In this document: positions 15,798 to 21,935 of the stretch, in pieces | Layout: each line of letters begins with the position of its first letter | How positions within the stretch are numbered: position 1 is the first letter of the stretch | The notes under the pieces: model-generated | What the model saw: the letters and a program-made list of their open reading frames with translations, nothing else | Databases searched by the model: none | What the model was told of the DNA's origin: nothing | Position numbers and translations under genes: made by a program | Assembly: GCA_025350945.1 (NCBI GenBank) | Contig: JANXWW010000119.1 | Location: forward strand, 1-21,935 | DNA from: Burkholderiales bacterium | Lineage (GTDB): Bacteria > Pseudomonadota > Gammaproteobacteria > Burkholderiales > Usitatibacteraceae | Direction of reading: 5' to 3' | Length of the DNA stretch: 21,935 nucleotides

Positions 15798-16688
15798 GTG
15801 GATATTTTCCTGCAACTAACATTCAGTGGCATCGCGCTCGGTATGATTTATGCGGTGATCGCCTTCGGCTATCAACTCACGTTTGCCACGTCCGGCACGC
15901 TTAATTTTGGGCAGGGTGAAGCGCTCATGCTAGGTGCGCTAGTGGGCTTGAGTCTTGCCGGTGGTGTGATGGGCGGGCCTTATCTAAATTACTGGTTGAT
16001 GATTCCGCTGGTGATGTTATTCGGTGCCTTGCAAGGCGTGGTGGTGGAACGCATTGGTGTGCGGCCATCGATTAAAACCAAAAATGAATTTGGCTGGATC
16101 ATGTCAACGATTGCGTTGGCGATTATTTTCAAAAACGTCGCTGAAAATATCTGGGGCAAGGATGATTTGACGTTTCCTTCGCCCGTGCCTGCCGCACCGT
16201 TTCAAATCTTTGGCGCGAATGTACAAATCATGCAGGTGATTGTGGTGCTGGGTGCGCTGGCGATGATGTTGGCGGTGGAAATGTTTAATCGCAAATCGAT
16301 TTACGGCAAAGCGGTGGTCGCCACTGCAAACGATTCTGACGCCGCCGGGTTGATGGGTATTAACACCGGGCAGGTGGTGACGTTCTCGTATGCGCTCTCG
16401 TCCGCCACGGCTGCATTCGCAGGTGTTCTGGTAGCACCGTTGACGTTGACCGGTGCCACAATGGGTACCGCACTTGGCTTGAAAGCGTTCGCCGTTGCCA
16501 TCATTGGCGGGCTTACGTCGGGAGTGGGTGCCATTGTCGGCGGGCTCATTCTTGGTATCGCCGAAACGCTCACGGGCTACTACATTTCGACCGGTTACAA
16601 AGAAGTGCCGGGCTTACTTTTGCTGTTGCTGGTTCTGGCGATCAAGCCATCTGGCTTGTTTGGCAAAACCACTATCAAGAAAGTTTAA
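15798..16688 (+). CDS. livH: Branched-chain amino acid-type ABC permease LivH
   Basis: This 296-residue membrane protein with about eight hydrophobic segments starts at GTG (15798) with AAGG about ten bases upstream. The beginning (FSGIALGMIYAVIAFGYQL, then SGTLNFGQGE) is the classic LivH signature. Near the C-terminus FAVAIIGGLTSGVGAIVGG matches the cytoplasmic EAA-like loop that contacts the ATPases, and the protein ends LAIKPSGLFGK. It should pair with the LivM half of the fusion protein to form the channel. The gap to the next gene is 3 bp, so the two are co-translated. Confidence 0.95.
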   Translation: MDIFLQLTFSGIALGMIYAVIAFGYQLTFATSGTLNFGQGEALMLGALVGLSLAGGVMGGPYLNYWLMIPLVMLFGALQGVVVERIGVRPSIKTKNEFGWIMSTIALAIIFKNVAENIWGKDDLTFPSPVPAAPFQIFGANVQIMQVIVVLGALAMMLAVEMFNRKSIYGKAVVATANDSDAAGLMGINTGQVVTFSYALSSATAAFAGVLVAPLTLTGATMGTALGLKAFAVAIIGGLTSGVGAIVGGLILGIAETLTGYYISTGYKEVPGLLLLLLVLAIKPSGLFGKTTIKKV

Positions 16689-16691
16689 GCA

Positions 16692-18677
16692 ATGAAACGA
16701 AATAGTCTTGTCCTGGGCATCGTCGCCCTGATCGTGTTAATTGCGTTTCCGCTGGTCATTACCAATCCTTATTACATTCATCTGGCTGAGACGATTTTAA
16801 TCTACGCAATTTTATTGTTCGGCCTCGATATTGTGGTCGGCTACACCGGCGAAGTCTCGCTCGGCCACGCCGGGCTGTTCGGTATCGGTTCGTACACAGC
16901 AGGTGCCTTGTTCTTCAAGCTGGGTGTGCCTTTTGTGTTTGCGGTGCCAGCGAGTATTGCGGTTACTGCGGCATTCGGTGCGCTGCTCGCACTGCCTGCG
17001 TTGCGCGTCACTGGCCCATATCTGGCGATGGTCACGTTGGCATTTGGCACCATCATTCAGATTTTGATTAACGAGATGACTTTTCTTACCGAAGGCCCGC
17101 TCGGAATCAAAGTGCCGAAGCCTTCTTTCTTCGGTCACAAGCTAAGCGAAGTTGAATATTTTTATGTGGTCGCCGCACTGATGGTGATCGCGTTGATCGT
17201 CGTGAATCGATTATTGAAATCGCATTTTGGGCGCGCCTTTCAGGCCTTGCGCGCAAGCCCGGTGGCGTGTGATTGCATGGGTGTGTCGGTCTATCGCTAC
17301 AAGGTATTCGCGTTTGTATTCAGCGCCGGTCTTGCTGGGTTGGCGGGCAGTTTGTACACCTATTCTGAAGAATATATTTCCCCCAACACTTATAACTTCG
17401 AGCTGACGATTTTATTTTTGCTGGCCGTGATTATGGGGGGCCGTAAAACTCGCAGCGGGCCGATTTTGGGTGCGGCAATTGTGGTGATGCTGCCGAGCTT
17501 GCTATCCGATATCGAATTGTTTCGCAAGATTGCTTATGCCGCGGCGGCAATTGGAATTGTCGCGTCAATCTGGCTGCTGGCCAAAAAGCGCAAGACGATT
17601 CGCGAAGTTGCCATTCCACTCGTCGCCACTATTGCCATGGCAGTTTTCTCCTACAAGCTTGAAAACATCATCGATTGGCGCTTGACGATTTTTGGTTTGA
17701 TGACTTTATTCGTTGTTTATTATTTGCAGGACGGCGTGATTGGTTTCTTGCGAAACATGCTTGAAAAAATGTGGCCGACCGGTTTCAGGAAGGTTGATGA
17801 GTATCGCGCTCTAGCAAACGAATCGTTGGCATGGGAAAAATCCGGGCATAGCGCATCATCGAGCGCCGATCTGCTACATGCGAATCAGGTGCTCATGCAA
17901 TTCGGCGGCTTGAAAGCGCTGAATCAGGTTGATCTCAAAATCGCCAAAGGCACGATCCACGGCCTGATCGGGCCGAACGGCTCGGGCAAAAGCACGATGA
18001 TGAATGTGCTGACGGGAATCTATAAACCCACTGCCGGGGCGGTTGAGTTTAACGGTGGTGTTATTTCTGGTTTAACCCCATCGGCCATTGCGCTCGGCGG
18101 CATTGCGCGCACATTTCAGAATGTGCAACTATTTGGTGAGATGACGGCCACCGAAAATGTGCTGGTTGGCCTACATCACACCTTCAAAAGCAATGTGCTC
18201 GATGTGATGCTGAGCACCAAACGCTACCGCACAGAAGAGCATCACGCGCGGATACGTGCGGCCAGTATTTTGCAGTTTGTGGGACTTGCTGATTTGGCGA
18301 ATGAAGAAGCACGCAATCTGCCTTACGGCAAACAGCGCCTGCTCGAAATTGGTCGCGCTTTGGGCTTGAGTCCGAATCTGTTATTGCTCGATGAGCCTGC
18401 TGCGGGCCTGACGGCACCGGACATCAAAGAGCTGGTCGCGATTATTCGCAAAATTCGCGAGCATGGCATCACGCTGATTTTGATTGAGCATCACATGGAT
18501 GTGGTGATGTCGATTTGCGATACGGTTACGGTGCTTGATTTCGGCCAGAAGATTGCTGAAGGTAAACCAGCCGCAGTGCAGTCGAATCCGAAAGTGATTG
18601 AAGCCTATCTGGGTGGCGATGCCGGGAGCGCTGAATCGCCTTCATCCACACCCGCACCCGCACCTTTCCCTGCTTAG
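16692..18677 (+). CDS. livMG: Fused LivM permease - LivG ATPase
   Basis: This 661-residue protein joins two normally separate subunits. Residues 1-360 are LivM-like: GYTGEVSLGHAGLFGIG at 50-66, then RAFQALRASPVACDCMGV and FAFVFSAGLAGLAGSLY. Between residues 278 and 325 there appears to be extra hydrophobic sequence before the usual last helix (QDGVIGF). A polar linker (about 365-392) leads to the ATPase, with Walker A GPNGSGKST at 427-435, signature NLPYGKQR, Walker B LLLLDEP with Asp567-Glu568, and the switch histidine in IEHHMDV. The C-terminus is Pro/Ala/Ser rich. The frame is continuous through the junction, so this is a real fusion and not two adjacent frames. It works with LivH and LivF. 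Confidence 0.93.
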   Translation: MKRNSLVLGIVALIVLIAFPLVITNPYYIHLAETILIYAILLFGLDIVVGYTGEVSLGHAGLFGIGSYTAGALFFKLGVPFVFAVPASIAVTAAFGALLALPALRVTGPYLAMVTLAFGTIIQILINEMTFLTEGPLGIKVPKPSFFGHKLSEVEYFYVVAALMVIALIVVNRLLKSHFGRAFQALRASPVACDCMGVSVYRYKVFAFVFSAGLAGLAGSLYTYSEEYISPNTYNFELTILFLLAVIMGGRKTRSGPILGAAIVVMLPSLLSDIELFRKIAYAAAAIGIVASIWLLAKKRKTIREVAIPLVATIAMAVFSYKLENIIDWRLTIFGLMTLFVVYYLQDGVIGFLRNMLEKMWPTGFRKVDEYRALANESLAWEKSGHSASSSADLLHANQVLMQFGGLKALNQVDLKIAKGTIHGLIGPNGSGKSTMMNVLTGIYKPTAGAVEFNGGVISGLTPSAIALGGIARTFQNVQLFGEMTATENVLVGLHHTFKSNVLDVMLSTKRYRTEEHHARIRAASILQFVGLADLANEEARNLPYGKQRLLEIGRALGLSPNLLLLDEPAAGLTAPDIKELVAIIRKIREHGITLILIEHHMDVVMSICDTVTVLDFGQKIAEGKPAAVQSNPKVIEAYLGGDAGSAESPSSTPAPAPFPA

Positions 18678-18685
18678 GACTCAAG

Positions 18686-19414
18686 ATGCTAACCATCAAC
18701 AATCTCCACGCAGGTTACGGCAAAGTTGAAGTGCTTCACGGTATTTCATTAGAGGTGCCCAAAGGCAAAGTCGTTACCTTGATTGGCTCCAACGGTGCCG
18801 GCAAAACCACCACCATGCGCGCGATTTGCGGCATGATAAAACCCAAATCGGGCGATGTTTCGCTCAATGGAAAAAATGTTTCCGGACTCGATTCGCATCG
18901 TATCGCGCGCGCGGGTCTCGCGCATTCGCCAGAAGGGCGACGGGTTTTTTCCACTATGAGTGTGCGTGATAATTTAACGCTTGGCGCTTTTCCACGCTTT
19001 ACTGGCGCGCGCCCAAAAGGCAATATTAAAGCTGATCTTGAGCGCGCATTGGAATTGTTTCCGCGCCTGAAAGAACGGCAGCTTCAATTGGCTGGGACGC
19101 TATCGGGTGGCGAACAACAAATGCTCGCCATGGCGCGCGCATTGATGATGAACCCGGATGTGATCCTGCTCGACGAGCCCTCGATGGGGCTGGCACCCAT
19201 TCTCGTCGAAGAAGTTTTTCGCATTATTCTCAGGCTCAAAGGTGATGGCGTTACCATGCTGCTGGTGGAGCAATTTGCCGCTGCCGCATTGAATGTCGCT
19301 GACTATGGATATGTAATGGAGAATGGACGCATTTCAGTCCATGGTGCGCCTGAAAAACTGAAGAATGATCCGGCGGTGTATGAAGCGTATCTGGGCGGTG
19401 CCAACAAACACTGA
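18686..19414 (+). CDS. livF: Branched-chain amino acid-type ABC ATPase LivF
   Basis: This 242-residue ATPase of normal LivF length has Walker A GSNGAGKTT at 34-42, SPEGRRVFSTMSVRDNL (a LivF hallmark) from residue 81, signature LSGGE at 139-143, and Walker B VILLDEP with Asp163-Glu164 followed by SMGLAP. It begins 8 bp after the stop of the livMG fusion and completes the importer, supplying the second nucleotide-binding site beside the LivG domain. It ends EAYLGG, as usual. The dehydrogenase gene follows after 19 bp and is probably on the same transcript. Confidence 0.95.
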   Translation: MLTINNLHAGYGKVEVLHGISLEVPKGKVVTLIGSNGAGKTTTMRAICGMIKPKSGDVSLNGKNVSGLDSHRIARAGLAHSPEGRRVFSTMSVRDNLTLGAFPRFTGARPKGNIKADLERALELFPRLKERQLQLAGTLSGGEQQMLAMARALMMNPDVILLDEPSMGLAPILVEEVFRIILRLKGDGVTMLLVEQFAAAALNVADYGYVMENGRISVHGAPEKLKNDPAVYEAYLGGANKH

Positions 19415-19433
19415 TCTAGAAAGCTTGATAAAA

Positions 19434-20399
19434 ATGAAAACCAGGATTCTTATTTCGCGCCAAGTGTTCCGCGAAGTAATCGACTTTTTGTCGCCTGATT
19501 TTGAAATTGATTACAACGAAGGTGATGACATTCTTTCGCCCGATCAATTGCGTGACCGTGCGCAAGCTTGTGCGGGTGTGATGTGCACTATCGCTGACAA
19601 GATTGACGCCGCGTTTTTCGATGTTTGCACGCACTTAAAAGTCGTGAGCAATATTGCGGTGGGTTACAACAATATTGACGCGGCGGAAGCAAAAAGGCGC
19701 GGCATAAAAATCACCAATACGCCCGGTGTGCTCGATAACGCAACCGCTGATCTTACCTTCGCATTGCTGATGGCCGCCGCACGGCGCGTGACGGAATCTG
19801 AAGCATGGCTCAGACGTGGCGATTGGAAAAAAGGTTTCGCTTTGCAGCAAATGCTGGGCGCGGATATTCATCGCGCCACACTCGGCATTATCGGCATGGG
19901 CCGCATCGGTCAGACGATTGCAAAGCGCGCGCTGGGTTTTGACATGACAGTGCGTTATTACAATCGCACGCGGCTCGACGCCGCCACTGAGGCGGCGTTG
20001 AACGCGAGCTACGCAACGCAAGAGGCAGTGTTGCGGGAGAGCGATTTTGTCGTCGTCATGGTGCCGTATTCGCCCGCCACGCATCATCTTATCGGCACAC
20101 AAGAAATTGCGCTGATGAAACCGACCGCGATTTTGATTAATACTGCGCGTGGCGGCGTGGTCGACGATGCGGCCTTGATTGATGCGCTGAGAACGAACAA
20201 AATTGCCGGCGCGGGGTTGGATGTTTTTGAAAATGAACCTCAGCTTAACCGCGAATTTTTGACGCTCAATAATGTCGCACTCACGCCGCACATTGGCAGT
20301 GCCACGCGCAGTACGCGAATGGCAATGGCGATGCTGGCCGCGACGAATTTGCAAGCGGCACTCACGGGCAAAGAACCGCCAAATTGGGTGAATCGCTAA
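19434..20399 (+). CDS. D-2-hydroxyacid dehydrogenase (glyoxylate/hydroxypyruvate reductase, GhrB-like)
   Basis: The ATG at 19434 (MKTRILISRQVF) is chosen because an earlier in-frame ATG at 19365 lies inside livF. The 321-residue protein has the Rossmann motif GMGRIG at 154-159 and the catalytic set Arg239 (NTARGGVVDD), Glu268 (FENEP) and His286 (TPHIGSAT). NIAVGYNNID is the substrate-loop region. Such enzymes reduce glyoxylate, hydroxypyruvate or 2-ketogluconate, or similar 2-oxoacids, with NAD(P)H. Position 19 bp after livF suggests co-transcription with the importer, hinting that the imported compound may be processed through a 2-oxoacid. That link is inference. Confidence 0.88.
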   Translation: MKTRILISRQVFREVIDFLSPDFEIDYNEGDDILSPDQLRDRAQACAGVMCTIADKIDAAFFDVCTHLKVVSNIAVGYNNIDAAEAKRRGIKITNTPGVLDNATADLTFALLMAAARRVTESEAWLRRGDWKKGFALQQMLGADIHRATLGIIGMGRIGQTIAKRALGFDMTVRYYNRTRLDAATEAALNASYATQEAVLRESDFVVVMVPYSPATHHLIGTQEIALMKPTAILINTARGGVVDDAALIDALRTNKIAGAGLDVFENEPQLNREFLTLNNVALTPHIGSATRSTRMAMAMLAATNLQAALTGKEPPNWVNR

Positions 20400-20418
20400 A
20401 TTCGGTCGAACTCTCACT

Positions 20419-20531
20419 GTCATCTCGAACGGTTTTTCGATGGATACCCCCTTTCGGGGGCGTGAGGATCTGCTGTTGGAATTTTTTATTGCGGCGAAAA
20501 GCAGATCCCTCGCAAAAACGCTCGGGATGAC
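20419..20531. repeat. Palindromic dispersed-repeat-like element (REP/MITE type)
   Basis: The element begins GTCATCTCGAACGG and ends with a near-complement, CGCTCGGGATGAC. The right arm (CAGATCCCTCGCAAAAACG) pairs imperfectly with the left arm and with GAGGATCTGCTG at 20463-20474. An inner hairpin CCCCC-TTTC-GGGGG lies at 20447-20460. GTCATCCCGAGCG...GAGGGATCTGC-like repeats are scattered in many bacterial genomes (recalled, not searched). It may act as a transcription end or mRNA-stabilising structure after the dehydrogenase gene. Confidence 0.65.
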
Positions 20532-20665
20532 TGAGCAGGCGTTGCACTTAAAACTTGAGACGCTGTAAAAAATCAAAACACCAGTATTGACGTGCCGTTT
20601 GACGGTAAAATGCCTGAAATGCCTCTCTGGTGGATGAGTTTACTATTTCAATTTATGGAGCAACT

Positions 20666-21514
20666 ATGAAAGTCGCATTTTTAGGATTAGGCGTCATGGG
20701 TTTCCCGATGGCGGGCCATCTTAAAGCGAAAGGCTACGACGTCACTGTATACAACCGCACCGAGGTGAAAGCAAAAGCATGGTCGGAAAAATTTGGTGGC
20801 GCGTATCAATCCACACCTGCAAGTGCCGCCGCAGGCGCTGATTTCGTCATGATGTGTGTGGGCAACGACCAGGATTTGCGTGAAGTTGCCGCAGAAGCGC
20901 TTAAAGGCATGAAAGCCGGTGCGGTGCTAGTCGACCACACCACCGCCTCCGCAGACGCCGCCCGCACGCTCTACGCGGCCGCCAAGGCGCTCGGTGTGGC
21001 CTTCATCGATGCGCCGGTATCCGGCGGGCAGATGGGTGCGGAAAAAGGTCAGCTCACGATTATGTGCGGCGGCGATCAGGCGGCTTTTGATTTGGCCAAG
21101 CCGGTCATGGATTCCTACGCTAAGGTAAGCACGCTGCTCGGCGCATCGGGTGCGGGCCAGCTCACCAAAATGGTCAATCAAATCTGCATCGCTGGCCTTG
21201 TGCAGGCGTTGTCCGAAGGTCTGGCGTTTGCTGAAAAAGCCGGGCTGGATGGCAATCTGGTGCTTGATGTCATCTCCAAGGGTGCAGCGCAGTCGTGGCA
21301 GATGGAAAATCGCGGCAAAACCATGCTGAAACGCGAATTCAATTTTGGCTTCGCGGTGGACTGGATGCGCAAGGATTTGGGCATTGTTATCGATGAGGCC
21401 AGTCGCAATGGCGCTAAGCTGCCGATTACCGCGCAAATCGATCAATTTTACGGCGAAGTGCAGTGCGTGGGCGGTGCCCGGTTTGACACGTCCTCCCTAA
21501 TTACGAGACTATAG
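20666..21514 (+). CDS. NAD(P)-dependent beta-hydroxyacid dehydrogenase (3-hydroxyisobutyrate dehydrogenase family)
   Basis: The ATG at 20666 is preceded by GGAG (20657-20660) and gives MKVAFLGLGVMG directly at the N-terminus; an earlier ATG at 20630 lacks support. The 282-residue protein has the nucleotide-binding motif GLGVMG at 7-12, the substrate loop DAPVSGGQMGAEKG at 115-128, and catalytic Lys168 with Asn171 in GAGQLTKMVNQ. The family includes 3-hydroxyisobutyrate dehydrogenase (valine breakdown), tartronate semialdehyde reductase and succinic semialdehyde reductases; the sequence alone does not choose between them. It lies beyond the palindromic repeat, so it may be a separate unit from the liv operon. 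Confidence 0.88.
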   Translation: MKVAFLGLGVMGFPMAGHLKAKGYDVTVYNRTEVKAKAWSEKFGGAYQSTPASAAAGADFVMMCVGNDQDLREVAAEALKGMKAGAVLVDHTTASADAARTLYAAAKALGVAFIDAPVSGGQMGAEKGQLTIMCGGDQAAFDLAKPVMDSYAKVSTLLGASGAGQLTKMVNQICIAGLVQALSEGLAFAEKAGLDGNLVLDVISKGAAQSWQMENRGKTMLKREFNFGFAVDWMRKDLGIVIDEASRNGAKLPITAQIDQFYGEVQCVGGARFDTSSLITRL

Positions 21515-21546
21515 GGGTTGCATTTAAAAAAAGCGAAAGCAAAATA

Positions 21547-21935
21547 GTGATCAAACTTTATTATTCCCCCGGCGCGTGCTCATTGGCACCGCACATTGTG
21601 CTCGAAGAGTTAGGCATCGCGTTTGAATCCGTACCGATCTCGCTAAAAGATGGCGAGCAACACAAAGCCGATTTTCAGCGCCTCAATCCGAAAGCGCGGG
21701 TGCCGGTGCTAGTGGTTGACGGCAAAGTATTGACCGAGAACGTCGCCATCCTCACCTACCTCGGCGGTGGCTATGCGCAGCGCGGATTGTGGCCGAAAGA
21801 AACCTGGAAGCAGGCGGAGGCGCTCTCGCTGATGGGGTGGTTGTCGAGCAGCGTGCATATTACTTTTGCGGGGATTTTCCGCCCTGAACGTTACACCGCC
21901 GACGCCCCCGCCAAAGAAACGGTCAAGGCACAAAG
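21547..21935 (+). CDS. Glutathione S-transferase, beta-class-like (partial, 5' part)
   Basis: The frame is open from a GTG at 21547-21549 to the window edge, 129 full codons. It starts IKLYYSPGACSLAPHI, the thioredoxin-like N-terminal domain of bacterial beta-class GSTs, with the expected active-site cysteine at residue 11. RVPVLVVDGKVLTEN carries the cis-proline and the glutathione gamma-glutamyl contact, and the helical C-terminal domain begins around residue 85. No strong ribosome binding site precedes the GTG, but the alignment of the N-terminus leaves little room for another start. It lies 32 bp after the dehydrogenase gene and is probably co-transcribed. The end of the gene is outside the window. 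Confidence 0.88.
   Translation, partial: MIKLYYSPGACSLAPHIVLEELGIAFESVPISLKDGEQHKADFQRLNPKARVPVLVVDGKVLTENVAILTYLGGGYAQRGLWPKETWKQAEALSLMGWLSSSVHITFAGIFRPERYTADAPAKETVKAQ

Noticed and set aside
19635..20576. Long open frame of 313 codons on the minus strand
   Set aside because: It is antisense to the well-supported D-2-hydroxyacid dehydrogenase, is rich in Arg, His and Cys, and shows no recognisable domain.

Overview
This window looks like chromosomal DNA of a Gram-negative proteobacterium, most likely a betaproteobacterium. The pointers are the gene types (cyanide-insensitive-type cytochrome bd oxidase, TRAP and Liv transporters with periplasmic binding proteins, a Tat signal, a beta-class GST), the sigma70-like promoters and a moderate GC content. 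No rRNA, tRNA, CRISPR array or intact mobile element was found. The genus cannot be fixed from the sequence alone.

Region 1 (1-2677, minus strand) is a three-gene MacAB/LolCD-like exporter operon: a periplasmic adaptor with a TTG start, an ATPase, and an FtsX-type permease cut off by the left edge. Region 2 (2837-5132) holds a kynurenine-formamidase-like hydrolase, then a scrambled stretch. In that stretch a copy of the cydB 3' end (3756-3838), a DUF6624-like secreted protein and a decayed transposase tail lie just outside the real cydB 3' end. Region 3 (5133-8249, minus strand) is a GbsR/MarR-type regulator followed by cydA and cydB. Its promoter carries a perfect 16-bp palindrome at the expected transcription start. 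Region 4 (8446-9871, plus strand) is an NhaD-like ion transporter.

Region 5 (9873-14329) has the layout of a DctSR/DctPQM dicarboxylate module. A sensor kinase and FixJ-type response regulator on the minus strand diverge from a Tat-exported TRAP binding protein on the plus strand. The small membrane subunit dctQ is present only as a short, frameshifted relic and no dctM follows, so the binding protein looks orphaned here. Region 6 (14482-19414, plus strand) is a complete branched-chain amino acid type ABC importer: livK, livH, a fused livM-livG, and livF. Region 7 (19434-21935, plus strand) has a D-2-hydroxyacid dehydrogenase, a dispersed palindromic repeat, a 3-hydroxyisobutyrate-dehydrogenase-family reductase and the start of a glutathione S-transferase.

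I see no clearly novel multi-gene system. The points most worth a second look are the duplicated cydB 3' end around the DUF6624 gene, the eroded TRAP transporter that keeps its two-component system and binding protein, and the LivM-LivG fusion. Coordinates of non-coding sites were counted by eye and may be off by a base.
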